A DNA stretch of 34,217 nucleotides, from NCBI GenBank assembly GCA_039638595.1, contig JBDIWM010000023.1, forward strand, positions 1-34,217. Direction: 5' to 3'. This DNA is from Atribacterota bacterium (GTDB taxonomy: Bacteria; Atribacterota; Atribacteria; Atribacterales; Caldatribacteriaceae). Made by a program: the position numbers and the translations under genes. This document shows positions 1 to 7,981 of this stretch, piece after piece. The notes below the pieces were generated by a model. It ran no database searches. It saw only the letters and a program-made list of their open reading frames with translations, and had not been told where the DNA came from. Positions within the stretch are counted from its first letter, which is position 1. Each line of letters begins with the position of its first letter.

Positions 1-2195
1 ACAAATACCAGGGCCATTCCACAAAAAAACAAGAGAAAATGAGCAAGGAGCGAAGATATAACTGAGAAAAAGCCATTATAGGCAAAAACCATGGGAAAAA
101 TTTCTGGATTTTTACAGCGCACTCGTTCTGAAAGAATTGGAAAGGGCATTCCACTCCAGTAGGCAAGTGGGAAAAGAGGGAAAAGCAAAAAAAGCTGGTT
201 CTGAAAAAGTTTCAAAAGCACCATATATCCTCCCATGACTAGAAGATGGAAGTAAGCCGCCCACCTTTTGGAACCTCCGTCAAAAAATTTCTTCCCTATT
301 TGCATACTTCCCCACCCTGAACCCAAAAGAAGCACCACCAGAAGGAGGGAAAACGTGTAAAGGGGCAATCCAACCACAAGATGGAGACGCACAAAAAGGG
401 TTACTTCAAGAAACATAAATCCAATTCCGGTACAGACCCCACCAAGAAGAAAAATCCACCCGGAGGACGAAAGAACCCTTTTCCAGTAAACCCGTACAGG
501 TACAATAAGGAAAACCACCGAGAACAGCACCACAATGGCGAAAATAGCGATAAAAAGTAAAAACCCTGCTCCACCAAAGGGAAGCCAGCGCTTTCCCAGG
601 TTCAACCAGGTTTCCCGTAGTTGCGAAAAACGGAAAAAATTTCCAAAATAAGGACGTTGATCCTCTGGGGGGCGAAGGTCAAAGGAGCTTTGCACGCTTC
701 CACTCTGAAAGATTTCCTGCAGAACCCGATAATATCGCTTCCCGGTTTGAAAGACCCGTTCACATTCCTCTTCACTTCCGCCCGGAAAGTAGACGAAGTC
801 AAAGGACCATTTCGTCACTTCCTCTTTCCAAAAAGAGAGGTCTTTCGCGCTCCAACCCCCTTTTCTAAAAAGAAGCACCGCAAAGTCGAGGTTTTTAACC
901 ACCACCAGACTGGACTGGAGAAACGGACTCCCATATACCGAGTGAAATAACAGAACCAGCTTCGGTAAAAGGGAGGGAGGATTCTGCAGGAAGAAAGGAA
1001 AAACCAGGATTCCGTCCTCCTTTAAGGCTGAAAGAAGGGTTGCCATTCCTTCCCGTGTAAAGAGAAAATCCTCGGTTAGGGAAAATGTCCCCGGAAAAAC
1101 CGAGGCTCTCTGTACTGGAACCCGAACCACGATGCAGTCATACCAGTGTTTTTTCTCCTGCAGGTATCGGCGAGGCGAAGCCACCACAACCCGAGCAGGA
1201 AAAGAGGGGACAAAGTCCTGCAAAAAAGAGGAAAAAAGAAACGAGGCCGTCACCAACTCAATGCTCCGACTCCCAAATTGTTGCGCACAGTAAACTTCAA
1301 GACCCCCCTTATCTTCGAGAACTAGAACCCGTTCTGGTCGAAGAATCCGGAATGGAAGGGAAAGAAGAAGCGCTTCCAGAAATGGCACTGAAACGTCTTC
1401 AGGAAATACTTCGGTCGCATGATGGTCAAACACCAGAGTGAAAGAAGAGGGGGGAACCCCGGTAAAATGGGCACTCAAACCCCATCCTATCCGCGAAGAG
1501 GGTGTGAAAAACACTTCCATCACTTCAAGAGCATTGCGGTAATATCGCAGCATCCTATTACCAGGGATTTCCCGGAGCAGCAAAGACGGTGAATAGGGAG
1601 AAAGGGATATCGTTAAGGGAGAAACAAAAAGGGCCGCGAGCAACACCACCACGATGACTCTCCAGATCGTCCGCACGTTTCCCAGGATTCCCGAAAGGGC
1701 CAAAACAAGCACCATCCGGGACTCTTCCAGAAAGAAAAGCCCAACTATACCCACCCCTACTCCCACCGCCGAACCTAAGAGATTCAAACCGTAAAAACGC
1801 GAGAAAAGGTGGGGAGCGCGTTCAAAAGCAACAAGTTGCATCATTCCGTGAAAGAAAAAAGGGGAAAGCGTCAAAACCAGGAAAATACCCAGAGTCAGAA
1901 ATGACCAGGGTTTGAGAAACATCCCGTACGGATCGAAGGGAAAAAGACAAAGCCCCAGGAAGAAAAAACATGTTGACCAGGAAAGCGCCCAAAGGGGATT
2001 TTCTTTTATACCTGCAGGTACCTTTTTTATCAAACTTCCTGACATCCCATACCCAAGAAGTGCCAGTGCAAGGAGCAAGGAAACAAAATGATAACCAAAA
2101 AGAAAGGTAAAAATCCGGAAAACCACCACCTCGAAAGCAAGCGTCACAACCGAAGCCAGAAACACATTTCCCTGCAGGCGCTGTACTTCATCCAT
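1..2195 (-). CDS. Polytopic membrane protein with spermidine-synthase-like (PABS) domain, C-terminus cut by window edge
   Basis: Reading the minus strand from the ATG at 2195 gives an open frame of 731 codons with no stop up to base 1, so the C-terminus lies outside the window. A GGGGTGAGGGG Shine-Dalgarno region lies just upstream. The first ~230 residues are strongly hydrophobic (several membrane spans, starting with LAFEVVVFRIF, like the SLxYEVxWxR opening of fused transporter/spermidine-synthase proteins). A soluble part follows, with a Rossmann-like strand VLVLEDKGGLEVY (~residue 288), YDCIVVRVPV (~351) and DQRPYFGNFF (~512). A second block of membrane spans follows, with SGMPFPIL and a later AYNGFFSVISSLLA segment. 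These landmarks match the spermine/spermidine-synthase-like membrane family. The nucleotide-binding loop lacks the usual Gly-Gly-Gly-Asp-Gly pattern, so methyl- or aminopropyl-transfer activity is doubtful. The substrate is unknown. The family assignment is from recall, not a search. Confidence 0.72.
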   Translation of the reverse strand, partial: MDEVQRLQGNVFLASVVTLAFEVVVFRIFTFLFGYHFVSLLLALALLGYGMSGSLIKKVPAGIKENPLWALSWSTCFFFLGLCLFPFDPYGMFLKPWSFLTLGIFLVLTLSPFFFHGMMQLVAFERAPHLFSRFYGLNLLGSAVGVGVGIVGLFFLEESRMVLVLALSGILGNVRTIWRVIVVVLLAALFVSPLTISLSPYSPSLLLREIPGNRMLRYYRNALEVMEVFFTPSSRIGWGLSAHFTGVPPSSFTLVFDHHATEVFPEDVSVPFLEALLLSLPFRILRPERVLVLEDKGGLEVYCAQQFGSRSIELVTASFLFSSFLQDFVPSFPARVVVASPRRYLQEKKHWYDCIVVRVPVQRASVFPGTFSLTEDFLFTREGMATLLSALKEDGILVFPFFLQNPPSLLPKLVLLFHSVYGSPFLQSSLVVVKNLDFAVLLFRKGGWSAKDLSFWKEEVTKWSFDFVYFPGGSEEECERVFQTGKRYYRVLQEIFQSGSVQSSFDLRPPEDQRPYFGNFFRFSQLRETWLNLGKRWLPFGGAGFLLFIAIFAIVVLFSVVFLIVPVRVYWKRVLSSSGWIFLLGGVCTGIGFMFLEVTLFVRLHLVVGLPLYTFSLLLVVLLLGSGWGSMQIGKKFFDGGSKRWAAYFHLLVMGGYMVLLKLFQNQLFLLFPLFPLAYWSGMPFPILSERVRCKNPEIFPMVFAYNGFFSVISSLLAHFLLFFCGMALVF

Positions 2196-2212
2196 TTCCC
2201 CTCACCCCTTCT

Positions 2213-2245
2213 ATTCTACCGCAGCAAAGAAAAATACAGTATAAT
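2213..2245. promoter_or_regulatory. Divergent promoter region between the membrane protein and dut
   Basis: On the plus strand a perfect TATAAT (2240-2245) lies 21 nt before the dut ATG and is followed by the AAAGGAGG ribosome site. No good -35 box is seen at 17 nt. On the minus strand TAGAAT (complement of 2213-2218) could be the -10 box for the membrane-protein gene, again with a weak -35. The plus-strand box is convincing; the minus-strand one is tentative. Confidence 0.5.
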
Positions 2246-2266
2246 GAAAAATAAAAAGGAGGTTCT

Positions 2267-2695
2267 ATGGAGGTCGTCATACGTTTCAAGCGACTCACCG
2301 AACGCGCATACGTACCCCGCTTTGCCTTCTCTGATGACGCCTGCTTTGATCTTTTTTCCCCGGTCAATGTCTCCATTCCTCCAGGAGAGAGTGTCACAAT
2401 CGACCTTGAGATTGCTTCAGAATTTCCCCGAGGCTACGAAGTGACACTGCGCCCACGCAGCGGGATGGGCATCAAGCACGGTATTGTCATTCATCTCGGA
2501 ACCATTGACGCCGGATACCGGGGGAGCTGGGTGGTACGACTTTTCAATCTGGGGAAAGAAACGTACCAGATTCAGCAAGGGGACCGCATCGCCCAGGGAG
2601 CCCTTCGGGTCGTTCCGAGGGTGAAAATTGTAGAAACGTCTCACCTTTCTCCCAGCGAACGTGGAGAAAGGGGTTTAGGCTCAACTGGAAAATAA
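2267..2695 (+). CDS. dut: dUTP diphosphatase (dUTPase)
   Basis: 142 residues, the normal size of the homotrimeric dUTPase family. It hydrolyses dUTP to dUMP and pyrophosphate in the cytoplasm, keeping uracil out of DNA and supplying dUMP for dTMP synthesis. All five family motifs can be read in order: motif 1 DACFDLFSP (~25-33), motif 2 RPRSGMGIKHG (~62-72), motif 3 GTIDAGYRGSW with the catalytic Asp (~78-88), motif 4 GDRIAQGAL (~105-113) and the C-terminal flexible motif 5 RGLGSTG (~135-141), which closes over the nucleotide. The start ATG follows AAAGGAGGTTCT at ideal spacing. It is 14 nt upstream of glgP and probably cotranscribed with it from the TATAAT at 2240. Nothing is missing from the active site. 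Confidence 0.95.
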   Translation: MEVVIRFKRLTERAYVPRFAFSDDACFDLFSPVNVSIPPGESVTIDLEIASEFPRGYEVTLRPRSGMGIKHGIVIHLGTIDAGYRGSWVVRLFNLGKETYQIQQGDRIAQGALRVVPRVKIVETSHLSPSERGERGLGSTGK

Positions 2696-2709
2696 AGGGA
2701 GGAAAGAGC

Positions 2710-4431
2710 ATGGAAATCCTGCAAAAATTACGTCAAGAACCAATTATCGCCTACTTCTCTATGGAAATTGCCCTTTCCAGTGACATTCCCACCTATAGCG
2801 GTGGTCTGGGAATCCTCGCCGGAGACACCGTCCGTTCCGCAGCTGACCTGCTTTTACCCTTTGTCGCGGTGACCCTCATCAGCCGGAAAGGGTATTTTCG
2901 GCAGGAACTCACTCCCGATGGATGGCAAATAGAACACCCCATGGAGTGGGAAGTGGAAAAATTCCTCACCCCCTTACCCATCACCGTAGAAGTGGAAATC
3001 GAAAAAAGGAAAGTGAAGGTGAGAGCCTGGCTCTACACCCTGGTCAGCGTTACTGGCGGTGTGGTGCCGGTGCTCTTTCTTGACACCAACCTCCCCGAGA
3101 ACACTCCTGAAGATCAAACCATCACCGATTACCTTTACGGGGGAGATCGCCGTTATCGCCTGAAACAGGAAATCGTTCTCGGTATCGGCGGCGTTCGACT
3201 CTTAAAGGCGCTCGACTTCGAAGTACGCAAGTACCACATCAACGAAGGCCATGCCGCTCTGGCCACGGTGGAACTTTTACGTCAAGAAAAGAACTTTAAC
3301 CTCGAAGCTGTCCGAGCCCGATGTGTGTTCACCACCCATACCCCGGTTGAGGCTGGTCATGATAAATTTCACCACGATCTGGTCCGGGAAGTCCTGGGCG
3401 AACCCATCCCGGAGGGACTCCTCAAACAACTTGGGGGAGAAGAATATCTGAATATGACCTTGTTAGCGCTTAATCTGAGCGGTTACGTCAATGGGGTAGC
3501 CAAGCGCCACAGCGAAATTTCCCGCAACATGTTTCCCGGTTATACCATTCATTCCATCACAAACGGCGTCCACGGTTTCACCTGGACCTCGGAAAGCTTT
3601 CGCCAGATATTTGACCAGTACATCCCAGGATGGGCCCATGAACCGGGGCTTTTAGTGCGGGCCGATATCATCCCAGACGAAAAAGTCTGGGAAGCCCATC
3701 AGAAAGAGAAGCAGAAACTCCTTGCCTTCGTTAAAGAAAAAACCGGAATCATCATGGACGAAAACGCCATCACCATTGGATTCGCACGAAGAATGACCTC
3801 CTACAAGCGACCCCATTTTGTTTTTTCTGATATTGAGCGTCTGCGCAAGGTCAGGCGAAAAGGAGCCTTGCAGTTTATTTTCGCAGGAAAAGCACATCCC
3901 CAGGATTTCGAAGGAAAAAAACTCATCCAGGAAATCATCCTGCAGAGTCGGGAACTCCAGCGAGAGATAAGAATCGCTTTTCTGGAAAACTACGATATGG
4001 AAATCGCCCAAAAAATAATTGCCGGAGTCGATGTCTGGCTCAACACCCCCATGCGACCTCTGGAAGCTTCAGGGACAAGCGGGATGAAGGCTGCTCACAA
4101 TGGAGTAGCCAATTTCAGTATTCTTGACGGCTGGTGGATCGAAGGACACCTGGAAGGGATCACCGGATGGTCAATAGGCCCCGAAAAAGAGGACGGCATA
4201 ACCCCCCAGCAGATTTTTGAAGAAGAAGTTGACGACTTCTACCATAAATTAGAGTACCTTATCTTGCCCCTCTATTACGGCCGAGTAGACTGGTGGGTAA
4301 AGCTGATGAAAAACTCCATTGGAAAAATTGCCTCTTATTTCAATGCCCATCGGATGATGCGCCGTTACATCAGTGAAGCCTACTTTCACCAACCAATTAT
4401 CAACCATTCTTTCAAAGCGGAGGAATCTTGA
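2710..4431 (+). CDS. glgP: Alpha-glucan (glycogen/maltodextrin) phosphorylase, short form
   Basis: 573 residues, GT35 phosphorylase of the short 'more_P_ylases' type found in thermophiles, clearly shorter than the ~800-residue E. coli/muscle form. It releases glucose-1-phosphate from alpha-1,4-glucans with a pyridoxal-phosphate cofactor. Signatures: N-terminal IAYFSMEIALSSDIPTYSGG (~14-33); KYHINEGHAAL (~173-183), the conserved catalytic His region; TTHTPVEAGHDKF; and RPLEASGTSGMKAAHNG (~448-464), whose Lys in SGMKAAHNG corresponds to the PLP-bound lysine; then DGWWIEG. Start ATG is preceded by GGGAGGAAAGAGC. It lies 14 nt after dut and is followed by a hairpin terminator. It should feed stored or imported glucan into glycolysis; no other glycogen gene is in the window. 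Confidence 0.93.
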   Translation: MEILQKLRQEPIIAYFSMEIALSSDIPTYSGGLGILAGDTVRSAADLLLPFVAVTLISRKGYFRQELTPDGWQIEHPMEWEVEKFLTPLPITVEVEIEKRKVKVRAWLYTLVSVTGGVVPVLFLDTNLPENTPEDQTITDYLYGGDRRYRLKQEIVLGIGGVRLLKALDFEVRKYHINEGHAALATVELLRQEKNFNLEAVRARCVFTTHTPVEAGHDKFHHDLVREVLGEPIPEGLLKQLGGEEYLNMTLLALNLSGYVNGVAKRHSEISRNMFPGYTIHSITNGVHGFTWTSESFRQIFDQYIPGWAHEPGLLVRADIIPDEKVWEAHQKEKQKLLAFVKEKTGIIMDENAITIGFARRMTSYKRPHFVFSDIERLRKVRRKGALQFIFAGKAHPQDFEGKKLIQEIILQSRELQREIRIAFLENYDMEIAQKIIAGVDVWLNTPMRPLEASGTSGMKAAHNGVANFSILDGWWIEGHLEGITGWSIGPEKEDGITPQQIFEEEVDDFYHKLEYLILPLYYGRVDWWVKLMKNSIGKIASYFNAHRMMRRYISEAYFHQPIINHSFKAEES

Positions 4432-4443
4432 GGGAAAATACAT

Positions 4444-4475
4444 AAAAGCCCCAGGCGGTCTGGGGCTTTTTCTCA
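4444..4475. terminator. Bidirectional intrinsic terminator between glgP and csp
   Basis: A perfect 11-bp stem, AAAAGCCCCAG (4444-4454) with CTGGGGCTTTT (4460-4470), encloses a 5-nt loop. It carries a T-run on the plus strand and a T-tract on the minus strand. It sits between the glgP stop (4431) and the csp stop (4479) of two convergent genes, so one hairpin can end both transcripts. Confidence 0.88.
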
Positions 4476-4478
4476 TTT

Positions 4479-4679
4479 TTAGAGCTTTCTCACCCGTACA
4501 GCCTGAGGTCCCTTGGAACCCTGCTGAACCTCGAATTCCACTGCCTGACCCTGCTCAAGCGTTTTAAAGCCGTTACCTTCGATCGCGGTATAGTGGACGA
4601 AAACATCGCCACCACTATCGGACTCGATGAAACCATACCCTTTGGTTGCACTAAACCACTTCACTTTACCAGTTGCCAT
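4479..4679 (-). CDS. cspA: Cold-shock-domain RNA chaperone (Csp family)
   Basis: 66 residues, the normal size of a single cold-shock (OB-fold) domain. It binds single-stranded RNA/DNA and melts mRNA secondary structure. The RNP1 motif KGYGFIE (~13-19) and the RNP2 motif VFVHYTAI (~26-33) are intact, and the N-terminus [11 protein letters not shown] is canonical. The ATG follows AGGAGGTTTAATTTTAA. The gene is monocistronic, with its own sigma70 promoter and a short structured leader upstream and the shared terminator downstream. The name cspA is by family; which paralogue it is cannot be told from one copy. Confidence 0.95.
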   Translation of the reverse strand: MATGKVKWFSATKGYGFIESDSGGDVFVHYTAIEGNGFKTLEQGQAVEFEVQQGSKGPQAVRVRKL

Positions 4680-4734
4680 TTAAAATTAAACCTCCTAAAA
4701 GAAAAATTGAGAGAGCCTGCGCAAGCTCAATTTA

Positions 4735-4763
4735 ATACTAACATCCCAAAGTAAGTTTGTCAA
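4735..4763 (-). promoter_or_regulatory. sigma70 promoter of csp with structured leader
   Basis: On the minus strand a perfect -35 TTGACA (4763-4758) is separated by exactly 17 nt from -10 TAGTAT (4740-4735). Initiation is expected near 4728, giving a ~48-nt leader. The leader opens with a near-palindrome, GAGCTTGCGCAGGCTC (4728-4713), able to form a hairpin at the extreme 5' end of the mRNA, and ends with the AGGAGG ribosome site. The spacing and hexamers make this one of the clearest promoters in the window. Confidence 0.85.
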
Positions 4764-4880
4764 ATAACTCGAGTATCGTAGCGGGAATTTTATGGGTCGA
4801 GTGCTTCATATACGCTTTATCTTTTTTTAACCACCGTTTAATACGCCAAAGATATCATGAACAAAAAGGGAGGTGAAGCT

Positions 4881-6848
4881 ATGAGCCAATCCTGGGACGA
4901 AATCATTGCCGTTCTTGATTTTGCATTGCAACCCATCGTCAGCGTACATCATGGAACATGCCTTGGCTTCGAGGCTCTGCTTCGTGGTTACGAGAAGGCC
5001 GGATTCTCCTCAATTCAGGAAGTATTTGAAAAAGCCTGGCAAGACCGGTATCTCTACCATCTTGAGCTAAAGCTGCGAGAAAAGGCCATCCAGAAGTTTT
5101 GCCTCCTCCCCTTCGCCCACAGGCTGAAACTCTTTTTTAACCTCGATACCCGGGTGGTCAATATGCCCGATTATCAACCAGGACGAACCATACATATCCT
5201 CCAGAAGTATCATCTGAACGCGTCTCAGGTAGTTTTCGAAATTTCAGAGCAACACCGGGTGAGTTCGTTCCATCACCTGCAACGCATTCTGGAACAGTAT
5301 CGCCAACAGGGATTCCAGATTGCTTTGGATGACTATGGAATAGGCTGCTCAGGACTACAGCTCCTTTACTACTGTGAACCCGATTACATCAAAATTCCGC
5401 GATTCTTTATTGAAGGATTGGCTCAAGATCAGCGGAAAAAACTTTTTCTTTCCAATCTCGTGTCGATATCCCACATCCTCGGCATTCAGATCATTGGAGA
5501 AGGAATCGAAACAGAACAGGAATTTTACGAAGGATGGGAAATAGGCTTTGATTTTGTCCAAGGATTCTTGGTGCAGAGACCAACCTGTGAAACGGAAACG
5601 TTACAGGAACGCTATCCCCTGGTGGTTTCGTTGCGCATGGCGAATCGCCGTCGCAAGAAAGACGATAATTCGTCCATCCTTGCCAACCTTGAAAAAATAC
5701 CGGCTATTTCCATCCAGGATTCGCCAACCCAGGTCTGCGAGATCTTCAAGGCAAATCCCCAATACCAACTCCTGCCGGTTTTAGGCAATGACCACACCCC
5801 TATTGGGGTGATCAAAGAACAGGATTTCCGAAAGATGATCTATTCCCGCTATGGTCATGCACTGTTTGAGAATCCAACTTTACAGAGCATGGAATCGTTC
5901 CTCATTCCTTGTCCAGTTTTTGAGCTCTCTACCTCATGTGAAACAATGCTCTCTGCCTTTGCCGTTCAGGAAAGGGTTCCTGGTATCCTTTTCACCCAGG
6001 AAGGACGATATGTCGGATTCTTGAGCCCCCAGGCTTTGCTCAAATTGGTCTATGAGAAAAAACTCTATGAGGCTCGGGACCAAAACCCTCTGACCGGTCT
6101 TCCAGGAAATAACAAAATTTATGAGTACCTCCTCTTTTCGCTCGAAGAACAAGAAACCACCAAAGCGTATCTCTATGTGGACATCAACCACTTTAAATCC
6201 TTCAATGACCGTTATGGTTTTCGTCAAGGGGACCGGGTGATTATGCTGCTTGCTTCACTGCTCCAGGAAATCTTCTGGGGAGAATCCTTTTTGATCGGGC
6301 ATATCGGTGGGGATGACTTCTTCATCGGTGCCCACCAAATCCAGAATGAAAAAACCTTAGAGGACATCTTTCAGCGTGCTCAGCAGGCATTCCTGAGATT
6401 CTCGCAGGATGTAGTAGGATTCTACGATCGCACCGCCCAAGAGAATGGCTATATTGTAGAGTATGACCGCGAAGGGAAAAAACGACGGTTTCCACTCCTC
6501 ACTACCACCACCATTGCCGTCGTTATCCCAAAAGGATACCTGCTACCAAGCGCTGAATTCCTCAGCCAAACGGTTGCCCGATTGAAAAAACGAGCCAAAG
6601 ACCATGGTATTGCCTGCATCATCCAGGTATGCAACACCCCAGAGAAAAAGCAGAATGACCCCTTCGTCACGGATAAATTCGATAAATCTGACGGGGAAAG
6701 GGGATGGCTTCCCGGATGTGATGAATGCCACAGATCCAGGCTACCATCCGCTCAATTCCCAGACCAAATCCAGAATGCGGACAAGTTCCATACCGACGCA
6801 GGTCCAGATACCAGGCAAAGGCCTCTTGCGGAAGGTTGTGTTCGGTGA
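4881..6848 (+). CDS. EAL-CBS pair-GGDEF cyclic-di-GMP signalling protein
   Basis: 655 residues from the ATG at 4881, chosen because GGGAGGTG lies just upstream; an ATG at 4857 would add eight residues but has no ribosome site. Domain order: EAL phosphodiesterase (~1-245), CBS pair (~270-390), GGDEF (~400-600). EAL landmarks are intact: GFEALLRG, FFNLDTRV, FEISEQ, LDDYGIG, YIKIPRFF, GEGIETEQ, FVQGFL. The cyclase signature is IGGDDFF, a GGDDF variant, without an RxxD inhibitory site just upstream. It probably hydrolyses or makes cyclic-di-GMP under control of a ligand bound by the CBS pair; which activity dominates cannot be decided. No signal peptide or membrane span is seen, so it should be cytoplasmic. 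The last ~60 residues overlap asnS on the other strand, have no domain character, and start about where GGDEF domains end. Confidence 0.88.
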   Translation: MSQSWDEIIAVLDFALQPIVSVHHGTCLGFEALLRGYEKAGFSSIQEVFEKAWQDRYLYHLELKLREKAIQKFCLLPFAHRLKLFFNLDTRVVNMPDYQPGRTIHILQKYHLNASQVVFEISEQHRVSSFHHLQRILEQYRQQGFQIALDDYGIGCSGLQLLYYCEPDYIKIPRFFIEGLAQDQRKKLFLSNLVSISHILGIQIIGEGIETEQEFYEGWEIGFDFVQGFLVQRPTCETETLQERYPLVVSLRMANRRRKKDDNSSILANLEKIPAISIQDSPTQVCEIFKANPQYQLLPVLGNDHTPIGVIKEQDFRKMIYSRYGHALFENPTLQSMESFLIPCPVFELSTSCETMLSAFAVQERVPGILFTQEGRYVGFLSPQALLKLVYEKKLYEARDQNPLTGLPGNNKIYEYLLFSLEEQETTKAYLYVDINHFKSFNDRYGFRQGDRVIMLLASLLQEIFWGESFLIGHIGGDDFFIGAHQIQNEKTLEDIFQRAQQAFLRFSQDVVGFYDRTAQENGYIVEYDREGKKRRFPLLTTTTIAVVIPKGYLLPSAEFLSQTVARLKKRAKDHGIACIIQVCNTPEKKQNDPFVTDKFDKSDGERGWLPGCDECHRSRLPSAQFPDQIQNADKFHTDAGPDTRQRPLAEGCVR

Positions 6849-7974
6849 TGCGTTTTTCAAGAAGCGCAAGGTCATGGATGCGCTCACTGCCACCGATGAT
6901 TTCCCCATACCCTTCCGGTGCAATGAGGTCATCGTTGAGAACCAGATTGGGGTTTTCGGGATCAGGCTGCATGTAAAAAGCCTTGATAGCCGCAGGATAA
7001 TGGTGAATGAAAACCGGCCGATCGAACTCCTGGGAAATCACCGATTCTTCATCACCACCAAAATCGTCTCCCCATTGGACCGGAAAACCCTTCCTTTGTA
7101 GGATGGCAATAGCTTCCTGGTAAGAAATTCGCGGAAAGGGGGGTTGAACCTGTTCCAGAAGGGTAATATCCCGTTCCAAAACTTCCAGTTCTCGCCTCCT
7201 CTTCCGGAGCACTTCTTGCACCACGAAACTCACCAGTTCCTCCTGCAAACGCATGTTATCCTGCCAGTTGTAAAAGGCCATCTCCGGCTCCAGCATCCAG
7301 AATTCCGTGAGATGGCGACGAGTTTTAGACTTCTCAGCCCGAAAAGCCGGAGCCAAGCAGTAGACCCGTCCAAAAGCCATGCAGGCTGCTTCCATGTACA
7401 GTTGCCCACTCTGGGAAAGATACGCCTTACCCAGATCGAAATAGTCCAGTTCAAAAAGGGTGGTGGTTCCCTCACAGGCTGCCGGGGTAAGAATGGGTGG
7501 GTCAATGAGGGTGAATCCTCGTTTTTGCAAGAATTCGTGGATACTCATCACCACCTGATTGCGGATACGCAGAATGGCATTCTGACGACGGGAACGAATC
7601 CACAGGTGACGGTTCTCCATCAAGAATTCCACTGAGTGGTCTTTTTTCTGAATGGGGTACTCCTCCGAAGAGGATACCAGGGTCACACCTTTCCCCTGCA
7701 GCTCATATCCCCCTGGTGCTCGTTCTTCACGCCGTACCATCCCTTCCACGATGATGGCCGACTCAAGGGGTAACCGCTCCCAGGTTTTGAGACTCTCCTT
7801 GTCGAAGTCCTCACCAAGACTCAACGTGGTCTGCACAAAGCCAGTTCCATCTCGCACAATCAGAAAAACCACTTTACCACTGGAACGGCGATTGGCAAGC
7901 CACCCCCGAACTTCAACCTCTTTTCCCTCGTAATTTCTCAAATTCTCAATGGATACCCATTCTCTGCCCATCAC
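6667..7974 (-). CDS. asnS: Asparaginyl-tRNA synthetase
   Basis: 435 residues, class IIb synthetase charging tRNA-Asn with asparagine. An N-terminal OB-fold anticodon domain (VEVRGWLANRRSSGKVVFL, ~20-38) is followed by the class II core. Motif 2 is FRAEKSKTRRHLTEFWMLEP (~211-230), APEGYGEIIGGSERIHD follows, and motif 3 is GFGLGIERMVAW (~402-413). The TEFWMLEPE and APEGYGEIIGGS segments favour AsnRS over AspRS. The frame opens with GTG at 7974 immediately followed by ATG at 7971; GAGGGGG lies upstream, overlapping the stop of the creatininase-family gene 7 nt away. The gene is therefore the last member of the amino-acid transporter transcript, an unusual place for a housekeeping synthetase. Its 3' end overlaps the convergent EAL-GGDEF gene. 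Confidence 0.93.
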   Translation of the reverse strand: MMGREWVSIENLRNYEGKEVEVRGWLANRRSSGKVVFLIVRDGTGFVQTTLSLGEDFDKESLKTWERLPLESAIIVEGMVRREERAPGGYELQGKGVTLVSSSEEYPIQKKDHSVEFLMENRHLWIRSRRQNAILRIRNQVVMSIHEFLQKRGFTLIDPPILTPAACEGTTTLFELDYFDLGKAYLSQSGQLYMEAACMAFGRVYCLAPAFRAEKSKTRRHLTEFWMLEPEMAFYNWQDNMRLQEELVSFVVQEVLRKRRRELEVLERDITLLEQVQPPFPRISYQEAIAILQRKGFPVQWGDDFGGDEESVISQEFDRPVFIHHYPAAIKAFYMQPDPENPNLVLNDDLIAPEGYGEIIGGSERIHDLALLEKRITEHNLPQEAFAWYLDLRRYGTCPHSGFGLGIERMVAWICGIHHIREAIPFPRQIYRIYP

Positions 7975-7981
7975 TGCCCCC

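Noticed and set aside
621-1441. Plus-strand ORFs of 109 and 118 codons inside the first 2 kb
   Set aside because: They are shadows of the minus-strand membrane-protein frame, which is open for 731 codons, has a ribosome site and shows family motifs.
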